Part shown: positions 7,434 through 15,662 of the stretch, piece after piece | Layout: every line of letters begins with the position of its first letter | How positions within the stretch are numbered: the stretch's first letter is position 1 | Source of the DNA: Methylobacterium variabile | GTDB lineage: Bacteria; Pseudomonadota; Alphaproteobacteria; Rhizobiales; Beijerinckiaceae | Direction of reading: 5' to 3' | DNA length: 64,000 bases | NCBI RefSeq assembly: GCF_001043975.1 | Contig: NZ_LABY01000171.1 | Location: 1-64,000, forward strand | Translations under genes and position numbers: made by a program | Notes under the pieces: model-generated | The model's database searches: none | Told to the model about the DNA's origin: nothing | What the model saw: only the letters and a program-made list of their open reading frames with translations

Positions 7434-7940
7434 ATGCTCCGCCCGCAATTCTTCCTCGGCATTACCGTTCCGGCCGCGTTCCTCGCCCTGGTCGGGCAGC
7501 CGCTGATCGAGCACTCCGTGGGCGCGCTCGCCCGTCCGGCCGGCGTGGAGCAGGCGGCGATCAAGGGCGACCGCCTCGAGCCCGTCCGGCCGGCCGCCAA
7601 GGTGCAGGTCCCGGTCGCGGTGGAGATCACCGGGCTCGGCGCCGCCAAGGTCACCCTGCGCAACGCGGCCGGCGACGTCCTCTACCAGACCGACGCCACC
7701 CGCAACACGACCCTGGTCGCCCGCGACACTGCCATCCCCCACGTGACCGTGCGCGAGCGCGCCGGCGCGCCGGTGGCGCAGCGCGAGCCCGCCGCATCCG
7801 GCCAGACCGGGCGGCGCATGCTGGAGGGCTGCGAGGGTGCGATCAGCGGGCTCGCCGGCCACGAGGCCCGCAGGCTGCTGCCGAGCCGCTGCCTGGCCGA
7901 TGCCGGCGGCGTCATTCCCGCCCGGGTCGCGACGCTCTAG
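7434..7940 (+). CDS. Exported protein of unknown function, stress-regulated
   Basis: The product is 168 residues. An N-terminal hydrophobic stretch (about residues 5-19, FFLGITVPAAFLALVG) looks like a signal peptide or anchor. The rest is soluble, with a QVPVAVEITGLG segment, a beta-rich VTLRNAAGDVLYQ stretch and two cysteines near the C-terminus (GCEGA and SRC). The cysteines could form a periplasmic disulfide. I do not recognise a family. The start is fixed by the sigma-EcfG promoter ending 40 bases upstream and by a GAGGG site. The 68-residue gene that follows 35 bases later is probably cotranscribed. Confidence 0.7.
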   Translation: MLRPQFFLGITVPAAFLALVGQPLIEHSVGALARPAGVEQAAIKGDRLEPVRPAAKVQVPVAVEITGLGAAKVTLRNAAGDVLYQTDATRNTTLVARDTAIPHVTVRERAGAPVAQREPAASGQTGRRMLEGCEGAISGLAGHEARRLLPSRCLADAGGVIPARVATL

Positions 7941-7975
7941 CGGGCGCGGGCCATCAGACAAGGATCGAGCACGCC

Positions 7976-8182
7976 ATGCTGGACCTGCGCGAGTACGAGG
8001 CGCCCTCGCCTCAGCCGCTTCCCCCGGAGCGGGGCCACCGCGAGACGAACGTGGAGCCGGATGTCGACCGGCTGGTGAGCCTGCTGGCCGGCGTCACCGC
8101 AGTCCGGCCCGTCGACGACGTGATCTGCGCGGCTTTGGCGCGCCGCAACCTCGTGGTCACCGCCCGGCCGCTCGCCGCCTGA
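7976..8182 (+). CDS. Small hypothetical protein
   Basis: A 68-residue protein with no signal or membrane segment. It has a proline-rich N-terminus (SPQPLPPERG) and a C-terminal half likely to be helical (VDRLVSLLAGVTAV, DDVICAALARRNL). AAGGA lies upstream of the ATG. It starts 35 bases after the preceding exported-protein gene and a perfect terminator lies 19 bases after its stop, so the two form a short operon driven by the sigma-EcfG site at 7369. No family recognised. Confidence 0.6.
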   Translation: MLDLREYEAPSPQPLPPERGHRETNVEPDVDRLVSLLAGVTAVRPVDDVICAALARRNLVVTARPLAA

Positions 8183-8200
8183 CGAGGCTCAAGCTCGAAC

Positions 8201-8236
8201 GAAGCACCCCGGGCGGTTCGCCGCCCGGGGTGCTTC
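8201..8236 (+). terminator. Strong terminator with UUCG loop
   Basis: A perfect 16-base stem (8201-8216 and 8221-8236) is capped by a stable TTCG tetraloop and ends the 7434-8182 operon. Confidence 0.8.
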
Positions 8237-8260
8237 GTCGCGTTCCGACCGCCGCTACGG

Positions 8261-8314
8261 CCCACGCTCATGCGCCGGAGGAGAGACGGGCTCCCTCCGG
8301 CGCATGAGCGTGGG
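8261..8314. repeat. Long perfect inverted repeat (21-bp stem, 12-base loop)
   Basis: Arms 8261-8281 and 8294-8314 are exact reverse complements. It lies just after another strong terminator and before the end of the convergent KGG gene, so it may end leftward transcripts. The stem, containing GCTCATGCGCCGGA, is longer than an ordinary terminator needs. Confidence 0.7.
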
Positions 8315-8419
8315 TCTCAGGTGGTCCACGGTGCGGGCTGCCGCAGGCCGGGCCGGGCCCGGTCACGCGGGTGAGGTCTTCCGGCGGGCGAGGACCGCCC
8401 GAGGACGACCACGCTCCGC

Positions 8420-8614
8420 TCACTCCTCGTTGGCGCGGCCGCTGCCCGAAGCCTGGCCGCCCTTGCGGCCGGCGGACGAGGCCAGCTCGCGATCCTGCGA
8501 GAAGGACCGCTTCTCGGCCGGCACGCTGCGGCCGCCCTTGCTGGCGATCTCGCGCTGCCGCTCCAGGTCCATGGACGCGAAGCCGCGCTTCGAAGTCGAA
8601 TTTCCGGTAGCCAT
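8420..8614 (-). CDS. KGG-motif stress protein
   Basis: This 64-residue hydrophilic protein carries two KGG-type repeats (ASKGGRS near residue 25 and GRKGGQASG near residue 50) with RGFASMD and FSQDRELAS segments. That is the pattern of the stress-induced KGG family (GsiB/con-10-like), thought to be disordered and linked to desiccation or general stress. The ATG at 8614 follows a perfect AAGGAGG site. A GGAAC-N16-GGTT element 35 bases upstream is consistent with sigma-EcfG control, which fits its placement beside nepR and phyR. Confidence 0.85.
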   Translation of the reverse strand: MATGNSTSKRGFASMDLERQREIASKGGRSVPAEKRSFSQDRELASSAGRKGGQASGSGRANEE

Positions 8615-8648
8615 GATTGCCTCCTTGGCCGGTGTTCTCAGTCCGGAC

Positions 8649-8673
8649 AACCTTCAGCGGAAATGATGGTTCC
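8649..8673 (-). promoter_or_regulatory. Sigma-EcfG-type promoter of the KGG gene
   Basis: On the minus strand: GGAAC (complement of 8669-8673), 16 bases, GGTT (complement of 8649-8652). One mismatch to CGTT in the -10 element. Confidence 0.62.
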
Positions 8674-8817
8674 TGCCACGCATGCGCGACGCGCGAGCCG
8701 AAGATCCCGATTCGGGGCAGTACAGCCCGGTCGGCGCGCCGCCGGGCCGGGTCCGAAACTTGATCCATCCCGCCCCGCACTGCGAAACCCGGCCGGCCGT
8801 GCTGCCGCAAGGGGGCC

Positions 8818-8842
8818 GGAACCGGGCGGGCTGACCGGCGTT
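8818..8842 (+). promoter_or_regulatory. Sigma-EcfG-type promoter
   Basis: GGAAC (8818-8822), 16 bases, CGTT (8839-8842), a perfect match 90 bases before the start at 8933. Confidence 0.72.
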
Positions 8843-8932
8843 CGCCCCTGACCCGAGCGCCGGGAGACCCGTGCGGACGTTGAGGCCCGCGGGCCGCGTC
8901 CCGGCGATCACGACCGCGTCCGGAGCAGCCCG

Positions 8933-9136
8933 ATGACCAACAAGTCCATGGTGAGCCGCGAGGCCGCCGCGCACCCGGAAACCGCCCCGGCGCCCAACGG
9001 CGGCGCCTTGCCGCCGATGCCGGCCGAGGAGGGCAGCCCCCGCCCGACCACCCTCGAGGAGCCGCACGACTCGCCCCAGCCCAATCCGCAGTTCGGCGGC
9101 AAGCCGAAGGGCGGCCTGACGACCCGCAAGGAGTAG
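8933..9136 (+). CDS. Small disordered hypothetical protein
   Basis: A 67-residue protein rich in Pro, Glu, Ala and Gly with no predicted hydrophobic core and an ending GGKPKGGLTTRKE. The composition suggests an intrinsically disordered stress protein like its KGG neighbour, but I recognise no family. GGAG lies a few bases upstream of the ATG. A perfect sigma-EcfG promoter sits 90 bases upstream. The next gene begins about 80 bases later. Confidence 0.55.
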   Translation: MTNKSMVSREAAAHPETAPAPNGGALPPMPAEEGSPRPTTLEEPHDSPQPNPQFGGKPKGGLTTRKE

Positions 9137-9216
9137 CGGCGCCCGGCCCCCGCGTGGCGGTTTCCAGTCCCGCTCCGGCCCTCTACACAGGCAGGCGGGA
9201 TCTGGGGCGGCGGACC

Positions 9217-12200
9217 ATGAGCGGCGGGGCGGGGGCGGCGGGGCAGACGGGCACGGGCGCGTCCCGGGCGGCGGGCGAGACCCCCGCCGGCGGGCGCACG
9301 GCGCCCGGCCGCGCCGTGGGCCAGGAATCCTTGGATAAGAAATCCGTCGACAAGGCGTCCGCAGGCCAGGCGTCCGTGGCGCCGGACCCCGCCGCCCGGG
9401 CCGGCAACGACCCGGAGGCGACGGACGCCGCCGGCGGCCTCGACCGCAGCCTGTTCCGCTACATCTGGCGGCACTCGAAGCGCGACCAGATCCTGATCTG
9501 CTCCGTCGTGCTGGCCTCGCTGCCGCTCTACTTCGCCTCCCTCGACCTGCCCCGGCGCATCGTCAACGAGGCGATCCAGGGTCACGCCTTCGAAAAGGGC
9601 AACGAGACCGCCAAGTTCCTGGTGCTGCGGCTGCAGATGCCGGACTGGTTCGGTCACGATCTCTCGCTGTTCAACGGCTTCGACGTCGACCGCTTCGAGC
9701 TCCTGTTCGGGCTGTCGTCGATGTTCCTGCTGCTGGTGCTGATCAACGGCGCCTTCAAGTACTGGATCAACGTGGCCAAGGGGGCGCTCGGCGAGCGCAT
9801 GCTGCGCCGCCTGCGCTTCCAGCTGTTCTCGCTGATCCTGCGCTTCTCGCCGAACGCCGTGCGCCAGACCAAGCCGTCCGAGGTCGCCACCATCATCCGC
9901 GACGAGGTCGAGCCGATCGGCGGGTTCATCGGCGACGCCTTCATCCTGCCGGCCTTCCTGGGCACCCAGGCCGCCACCGCCATGGCGTTCATCCTGCTCC
10001 AGAACGTCTGGCTCGGGCTCCTGGCCGCCGGGGTGGTCGGCGTGCAGTTCGTGGTGATCCCGCGGCTGCGCCGCGAGCTCCTGCGCCTCGGGCGCCAGCG
10101 CCAGCTCGCCTCGCGCCGCCTCGCCGGCCGGGTCGGCGAGGTGGTGGACGGCATCGAGGCGGTGCATGCCAACGGCGCCGAGGCCTGGGAGCGGGCCGAG
10201 ATCGGCCACCGCCTGTCCGGGCTCTTCGACCTGCGCCTGCGCATCTACCGGCGCAAGTTCATGGTCAAGTTCCTGAACAACCTGCTGGCCCAGATGACGC
10301 CGTTCCTGTTCTACTGCATCGGCGGCTACTTCGCCCTCAAGGGCCAGCTCAGCATCGGCCAGCTCGTGGCGGTGATCGCCGCCTACCGCGACCTGCCGCC
10401 GCCGCTCAAGGAGCTGATCGACTGGGACCAGCAGCGCCTCGACGTGCAGGTGAAGTACGAGCAGGTGCTGCAGCAATTCCTGCCCGAGCGGCTGATCGGC
10501 GCCGACGGGACCGGCCTCGACGAACCCCTGTGCGGCCGCCTCGCCGCGGAGGGCCTCGGCGTCCAGGAGCCGCACGGGCCGGTCCTCGCCGGCGTCTCGC
10601 TGACGCTGCCCTTGCCGGCCCTCGTCGGCATCGTCAGCGACGGGGGACCGGCGGCCTCGACCTTCGCGCGGGTCCTGGCCCGGCGGGTCGTGCCGTCGTC
10701 GGGCCGGATCACCATCGAGGGGCGCGACCTCTCGGACTGGTCCGGAGCGGCGCTCACCCGGCGCATCGCCTTCGCGGGGGTTGATCCGGTGCTCTTTCCG
10801 GGCTCGCTGCGCGACAACATCGTGTACGGCCTCAACCGCCGCCCGCCGCCAATGGCCGAGGCCGGCCCGGATGGCAGAGACCTCGCCAAGGACCTCGCCG
10901 AGGCGCGGCGCACCGGCAATCCCGTCGAGCCGTTCCCGGCGGACTGGATCGACTACGAGCAGGCCGGCGTTGCGGACGCCGCCGCCCTCGACGCCCTGAT
11001 CCTCGACTGGCTCGCCCGGATCGGCATGGGCGAGGAGGTCTACCGCTTCGGGCTGCTCGGCCAGGTCGACCCCGACCGGCATCCGGAGCTCGCCGCCCGG
11101 CTGATCGAGGCCCGGGTCGCCTTCCGCGAGCGCCTGGCGGCGGAGGGACGGGCCCACCTCGTCGAGCCGTTCGACCCGGCCCGCTACAACCGCCAAGCCA
11201 CGGTGGCCGAGAACCTGCTATTCGGGGTGCCGACGACCCCGTTCCTGACCGGCCGGGCGCTCGCCGAACACCCGGTGGTGCGCCTCGTGCTCGACCGGGC
11301 CGGCCTCACCGACGACCTCGTCACCATGGGCGAGCGGATCGCCGCCACCATGCTGGAGATCTTCCGCGGCCTGCCGAGCGGGCACCCCTTGTTCGAGCAG
11401 TTCTCCTTCCTCGCCGCCGACGAGCTGCCGGAATACGAGGCGATCCTCGCCCGCCGCACCGCCACCGAGGCCTCGGCCGCCCGCCACGGCGGCTCGGCGT
11501 TCAACCGGATCCGGCGGCGCTGGATCGGGCTCGGCCGCTACGGCTCGGCGGACGCGACCCGGCTGATCGCCCTGCCGCTCGCCTATATCGAGCCCCGCCA
11601 CCGCCTCGGCCTCATCGACGACGCCTTCCGCGACCGGGTCGTCGAGGCGCGGGGAGAGCTGCGCACCGCCCTCGAGGAGGTCGGGGGCGTCGACTTCTAC
11701 GATCCCGACCGGGTCTGCGCTGCCGCTCCGTTGCGCGACAACCTGCTGTTCGGCCGCATCAACCAGTCGGTCGCCGACGCCGTCGAGACCGTGACGGCGA
11801 CGGGCACCGCCCTCGTCCAGGAGATGCGGCTCGCCCCCGCCATCACCCGGGTCGGGCTCGACCACCAGGTCGGCCCGGAGGGGCGCTTCCTGTCGAGCGG
11901 CCAACGGGCGGTGGTGAGCCTCGTCCGGGCCCTGATCCGCCGGCCGGACCTGCTCGTCCTCGACGGCGCCCTCTCGCCGATGGGCGAGAACCGCGCCCGC
12001 ACGGTGCTGGGCCTGCTGCTGGAGCGGTTCGGCCGGGAGAACAGCCTCGTGGTGGTGCTGTCGAACGACCGCCTGGCCGACCGCTTCGACCACGTGCTGC
12101 GCGCCGCCGGCACGCAGATCCACGCGCCGGACGCGCCAGCCCCCGGCGCCGGTGGCGATGTGTCCGGCACCGGGAGCAACGCTTCCGGCGGACAGGGGCC

Positions 12201-12303
12201 GGCGGGGGCTGGCGCTGCGGCGCCGGCTGCGGCAGTCTCCGGGCGCGCCGGGACCGAGACGGGGCCGGGGCCGGCGCGCGTCGACCAGGATGTGAAGGCA
12301 TGA
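9217..12303 (+). CDS. Giant ABC exporter-like protein with degenerate ATPase
   Basis: The 1,028-residue product has a disordered Ala/Gly N-terminus (about 1-75), an exporter-type membrane domain (about 80-400) and an ABC ATPase region. Key residues are missing. The Walker A position near 471 reads GIVSDGGPAAS without the GKS lysine, the Walker B end is LLVLDGALS instead of a D-E pair, and the H-loop position is LSNDR. Only the signature LSSGQ (from 892) is kept. The Walker A to signature distance is about 420 residues, far more than usual, and it contains three NIxxG-type motifs (DNIVYG, ENLLFG, DNLLFG). It overlaps the next gene by 4 bases. The start could also be GTG 9154. It may be a regulated channel or a scaffold. 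Confidence 0.8.
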   Translation: MSGGAGAAGQTGTGASRAAGETPAGGRTAPGRAVGQESLDKKSVDKASAGQASVAPDPAARAGNDPEATDAAGGLDRSLFRYIWRHSKRDQILICSVVLASLPLYFASLDLPRRIVNEAIQGHAFEKGNETAKFLVLRLQMPDWFGHDLSLFNGFDVDRFELLFGLSSMFLLLVLINGAFKYWINVAKGALGERMLRRLRFQLFSLILRFSPNAVRQTKPSEVATIIRDEVEPIGGFIGDAFILPAFLGTQAATAMAFILLQNVWLGLLAAGVVGVQFVVIPRLRRELLRLGRQRQLASRRLAGRVGEVVDGIEAVHANGAEAWERAEIGHRLSGLFDLRLRIYRRKFMVKFLNNLLAQMTPFLFYCIGGYFALKGQLSIGQLVAVIAAYRDLPPPLKELIDWDQQRLDVQVKYEQVLQQFLPERLIGADGTGLDEPLCGRLAAEGLGVQEPHGPVLAGVSLTLPLPALVGIVSDGGPAASTFARVLARRVVPSSGRITIEGRDLSDWSGAALTRRIAFAGVDPVLFPGSLRDNIVYGLNRRPPPMAEAGPDGRDLAKDLAEARRTGNPVEPFPADWIDYEQAGVADAAALDALILDWLARIGMGEEVYRFGLLGQVDPDRHPELAARLIEARVAFRERLAAEGRAHLVEPFDPARYNRQATVAENLLFGVPTTPFLTGRALAEHPVVRLVLDRAGLTDDLVTMGERIAATMLEIFRGLPSGHPLFEQFSFLAADELPEYEAILARRTATEASAARHGGSAFNRIRRRWIGLGRYGSADATRLIALPLAYIEPRHRLGLIDDAFRDRVVEARGELRTALEEVGGVDFYDPDRVCAAAPLRDNLLFGRINQSVADAVETVTATGTALVQEMRLAPAITRVGLDHQVGPEGRFLSSGQRAVVSLVRALIRRPDLLVLDGALSPMGENRARTVLGLLLERFGRENSLVVVLSNDRLADRFDHVLRAAGTQIHAPDAPAPGAGGDVSGTGSNASGGQGPAGAGAAAPAAAVSGRAGTETGPGPARVDQDVKA

Positions 12304-12746
12304 CGCTTGAGACCGAGGTGCAGTCGCTGCGCCAAGTGCCGATGTTCCGCGAGGTGGACCCGGCCCGCCTGAAGCTGCTCGCCTTCACCAGCGAGCGGGT
12401 GCACTTCGCCAGCGGGCAGCGCTTCTTCGACCGGGGCGACGCCGCCGACGCGGCCTACCTGATCCTTGAGGGGGAGGCGGCCGTGACCCTGGAGGGGCCG
12501 CAGGGGCCGATCCGCCTGGCGCTGCTCGGCGCCAACGCGCTCGTCGGCGAGATGGGCATCCTGGCCGACCAGCCCCGCTCCGCCACGGTGACGGCGGAGG
12601 TGCCGACGACGGCCCTGCGCATCGACCGGCGGGTCTTCCTCGAGCTGCTGAGCCAGTTCCCGCAGATCGCCATCGCGGTGATGCGCGAGCTCGCCCACCG
12701 CCTCGAGATGACCAACCAGCAGCTCGCCCAGATGCGGACCGGCTGA
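12300..12746 (+). CDS. Cyclic nucleotide-binding domain protein
   Basis: A 148-residue single-domain protein of the CNB (CAP effector) fold with no DNA-binding helix-turn-helix. The phosphate-binding cassette is recognisable as VGEMGILADQPRSATVTAE, including the arginine that contacts the cyclic phosphate. The ATG overlaps the stop of the preceding ABC-like gene (ATGA), so the two are translationally coupled and likely act together. The CNB protein is probably a cyclic-nucleotide-sensing partner of the degenerate transporter. The ligand (cAMP or cGMP) cannot be told from sequence. Confidence 0.88.
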   Translation: MTLETEVQSLRQVPMFREVDPARLKLLAFTSERVHFASGQRFFDRGDAADAAYLILEGEAAVTLEGPQGPIRLALLGANALVGEMGILADQPRSATVTAEVPTTALRIDRRVFLELLSQFPQIAIAVMRELAHRLEMTNQQLAQMRTG

Positions 12747-12808
12747 CCGACGCGAATTGTGTGCAGGCGCGCCCGCCAAGAGACGCGCCCGACGATTGGG
12801 GAAACGCC

Positions 12809-13570
12809 ATGGATCTCGGAGCCGGCCTGAAAGGCCGCCACATCCTCGTCACCGGCGCCTCAAGCGGCCTCGGCGACCATTTCGCCCGCCTCTGCGCCGG
12901 GTGCGGCGCCGCCGTCACGGTGGCGGCGCGGCGCAAGGACCGGCTCGATGACCTGGTGCGCGACCTCAAGGCCGCCGGCGCCGCCGAAGCCCGGTCCGTC
13001 TCCCTCGACGTCGCCGACCCGGATTCGATCGCGGCGGCCTTCGGGGCGCTGCACGCCCTGCCGGACACAGTGGTCAACAATGCCGGCATCGCCGAGGGCG
13101 GGGCGGCGATCGACCTCGACCTCGCGGCCTTCGACCGGGTGATCGACACCAACCTGCGCGGGGTCTGGGCGGTGTCCACCACCGCGGCCCGGGCCTGGCG
13201 GGACGCGGGCCGCAGCGGCGTCATCGTCAACGTCGCGTCGATCCTCGGCCTGCGGGTCGCCGGCGGGGTCGGGCCCTACACGGTGTCGAAGGCCGGCGTG
13301 GTGCAGATGACCCAGGCGCTCGGCCTCGAATGGGCCCGCTACGGCATCCGCGTCAACGCGCTGGCGCCCGGCTACATCGGCACCGACATCAACCGGGAGT
13401 TCTTCGAGACGCCGCCCGGCCAGGCGATGCTCAAGCGCATCCCGATGCGCCGGCTCGGCCGCCCGCAAGACCTCGACGGCGCCTTCCTGCTGCTCGCCGG
13501 CGACGCCTCCGGCTGGATGACAGGGGCCACGATCCCGGTCGACGGCGGCCACCTCGTGTCGGGCCTGTAG
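12809..13570 (+). CDS. SDR-family NAD(P)-dependent oxidoreductase
   Basis: This 253-residue classical short-chain dehydrogenase has the cofactor motif TGASSGLG near residue 16, NNAG near 91, a catalytic serine in NVASILG and the YTVSK motif with Y157 and K161. The closing GGHLV region is typical. The presence of AARRK after the second strand suggests NADP(H) preference, which is inference. The ATG at 12809 follows a GGGGAAA site. The substrate is unknown; neighbours give no pathway. Confidence 0.92.
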   Translation: MDLGAGLKGRHILVTGASSGLGDHFARLCAGCGAAVTVAARRKDRLDDLVRDLKAAGAAEARSVSLDVADPDSIAAAFGALHALPDTVVNNAGIAEGGAAIDLDLAAFDRVIDTNLRGVWAVSTTAARAWRDAGRSGVIVNVASILGLRVAGGVGPYTVSKAGVVQMTQALGLEWARYGIRVNALAPGYIGTDINREFFETPPGQAMLKRIPMRRLGRPQDLDGAFLLLAGDASGWMTGATIPVDGGHLVSGL

Positions 13571-13576
13571 GGGCTC

Positions 13577-14881
13577 TCAGTTCGTCAGCCGGACCTGCGC
13601 GAAGGTGTTGACGAGCTTCGCCATCGCCTCGCCGATCGAGCCGGTCTTCGAGGCGTCCATGTAGAGGTCGCTGCTGCTGGCGCAGGCGGTCAGCCGGGCG
13701 GGGATGTCGTCGAGGCGCGTGCCCTTGCCGCCGATCTGGCTCGGCTGCCCGAGGGTGGCGTTGTAGCCCCAGTCCCAGGGCATCGCCAGGTAGGGCGTGT
13801 AGATCACCCCGACGGAGACCGGCAGCCTGGCCGGCCCGCCCGGGGTCTTGAGGGCCGCACACTGGGCCGGATCGAAGGGTGCGACGGCGGCGCGCTTGGG
13901 CACGTCCCAGGTCCAGGACCGGCCCGGATCGGCCACGCCGTCGGTCGCCAGGATCACGAGCTTCTTCGGCGTCGTGACGCCGTCCCCGCTCGTGCCGACC
14001 GCCTTGGTGAATTGCGGCATGATGGTGGTGAACAGCGTCGCGCCGTCGCTCTCGCCCGAGGCGCTCGGCGCCTTCGGCAGGTTGCTGGCCACCTGCGACA
14101 GGTCGCTCGTCAGGTCAAGCACCTTGGTGAGCGTCGTGCTGAACGCGTAGATCGAGATCCGCATCCGCTTGCTGACCGCATCCTGCTGGCGCAGCCAGCT
14201 GACGAAGTCGAGGATGCCCTGGTTCATCTCGTCCAGCCGCAGGGTGATGCCCTTCGACTTGGCCCATTGATAACTGTCGAGCTTGGTGTCCTTGACCTTC
14301 ACGCCGTCGTGGCAGGCGAAGGCGCAGTTCAGGTTGGCCTGGAGCGCGCTGATGTCGGCCGGCGTCGCCCCCAGGGCCATCGAGCCCGACACGTCGATCA
14401 GCAGGTAGACGTCAATCAGCGGCGACAGGTCGACACTGGCCCTGGCGCTGCCGGAGAACCCCATCGTCCCGACGCCGGCGATGCCCATCACGGTCGTCCT
14501 GGTCGAGGCCGCGTAGGTGCCAGAGACCGTGACGCTGCGGCCGGAGAGGGTGACGTCGAAGCGCGGCTGCGGCGCGTTGGCGGCGATCGCGGCCGGCGAG
14601 AACGTGGTGAAGACCTGCTGGGCGGCGTTCGCGCCGGCCTGGCGGATTGCCGCGTCCGGCTGCCCCTGGGAATCCGCCGCCCTCACCGCCTGGGCGCCGG
14701 CCAGCACGGCGGCATCGAGGGCGGCATTGAGGCGCGCCTCGTCCTTGCGCACCCGGGCGTAGTCGATCCCGGCGCCCGTCAGGACCACGAGCACGAGGGC
14801 CGTCAGGCCCGTGACGACCGCGATCCCGCCCCGGCGGTCGCGCCCGAAGGCCAGGATCTTTCCTGCCAGAATCTTGCCCAT
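13577..14881 (-). CDS. TadG-like pilus protein with von Willebrand factor A domain
   Basis: A 434-residue protein with an N-terminal TadE/TadG-type segment (RDRRGGIAVVTGLTALVLVV) that anchors it in the membrane, followed by TadG-like sequence (LNAALDAAVLAGAQ). It ends in a vWA domain with the MIDAS motif DVSGSM and a later ATDG. In tight-adherence systems TadG-like proteins are pseudopilin-related and surface exposed. The metal-dependent vWA domain may bind ligands. No other tad genes lie in the window. The ATG at 14881 starts close to the membrane segment; a longer frame to 15019 adds an Arg/Pro-rich stretch. The downstream gene is convergent. Confidence 0.82.
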   Translation of the reverse strand: MGKILAGKILAFGRDRRGGIAVVTGLTALVLVVLTGAGIDYARVRKDEARLNAALDAAVLAGAQAVRAADSQGQPDAAIRQAGANAAQQVFTTFSPAAIAANAPQPRFDVTLSGRSVTVSGTYAASTRTTVMGIAGVGTMGFSGSARASVDLSPLIDVYLLIDVSGSMALGATPADISALQANLNCAFACHDGVKVKDTKLDSYQWAKSKGITLRLDEMNQGILDFVSWLRQQDAVSKRMRISIYAFSTTLTKVLDLTSDLSQVASNLPKAPSASGESDGATLFTTIMPQFTKAVGTSGDGVTTPKKLVILATDGVADPGRSWTWDVPKRAAVAPFDPAQCAALKTPGGPARLPVSVGVIYTPYLAMPWDWGYNATLGQPSQIGGKGTRLDDIPARLTACASSSDLYMDASKTGSIGEAMAKLVNTFAQVRLTN

Positions 14882-15109
14882 CAGGCCGCCGGCCCACGGA
14901 CCGGCGAGGCGGCCGCGGGCGCGCCGCAGGCGCGTCGGAGCGACCAGGTACCGGGCGCCGCGCACGCGTGCGGCGCGATCGGGCGTTGCTCTGACGGGGG
15001 AAGGCCGGGGATCTGACATGGCGACGTCACCAGGAGGACGCCGTCGTCATCTCACGGCAAGTGTTGCCCAGGTGTAAATTGAATGACGGAGAGTCCCGGG
15101 GGTCCTGGT

Positions 15110-15553
15110 CTAAGATGTCGGATAAGTGATGAATTCCAGGAGCGAACCGTCCGGATCGCGGAAGTAGACGCTGATGCCGGACCCTACGGCGCCGTGGCGC
15201 GGCACCGGGCCCAGCTCCACCGGCACCCCGTGCCGCTCCAGGTGCGCCACCGCCTCCTCGATCGGGCCGGGCCAGCGGAAGCAGAGGTCGCTGTTGCCGG
15301 GCATCACCGGCAGCCGGGCCCGGGGCTCGCCGATCTGGCCCGGCCCGTGGCAGTTCAGCTGCACGCCGCCGAAGCGGTAGGCGTAGCCCTTCCCGACCGG
15401 GACCGGCTCGGCCCCGACGACGTCCCGGTAGAAGGCAGTGGAGCGTTCCCAGTCCGAGACGTGGATGACGCAGTGGTCGAGGTGGATCGCCGGGCGCACG
15501 GCGACCTCCGATGCCTCGGCGGCGAGTTCGGGGAGGGTCTCGGTCTCCGGCAT
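15110..15553 (-). CDS. VOC (glyoxalase/dioxygenase-like) family protein
   Basis: The 147-residue product has one VOC fold: LDHCVIHVSDWERSTAFYRD, a central GGVQLNCHG segment, and a C-terminal YFRDPDGSLLEFITY. These show the two beta-alpha-beta-beta-beta modules and metal-ligand positions (H near 27, H near 71 and a late E). Closest types by eye are virulence-linked or fosfomycin-resistance-like VOC proteins, but the substrate is unknown. A GAGGGAG site precedes the ATG at 15553. It lies between two TadG-like genes on the same strand and may be an inserted, unrelated gene. Confidence 0.88.
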   Translation of the reverse strand: MPETETLPELAAEASEVAVRPAIHLDHCVIHVSDWERSTAFYRDVVGAEPVPVGKGYAYRFGGVQLNCHGPGQIGEPRARLPVMPGNSDLCFRWPGPIEEAVAHLERHGVPVELGPVPRHGAVGSGISVYFRDPDGSLLEFITYPTS

Positions 15554-15662
15554 CGTCTGGCTCCCTCGGCGTCGGTTCGAAGAATATCCGGCAAGGCGCG
15601 GGACGGCCCGGCCCGAGGGCCGAGTCTGCCGCGTGCCGCGGGCCCTGGAAAGCGCCGCCCCG

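Noticed and set aside
9154-9216. GTG start giving 21 more residues to the ABC-like protein
   Set aside because: The extension is low-complexity and the ATG at 9217 is at least as likely; not resolved.
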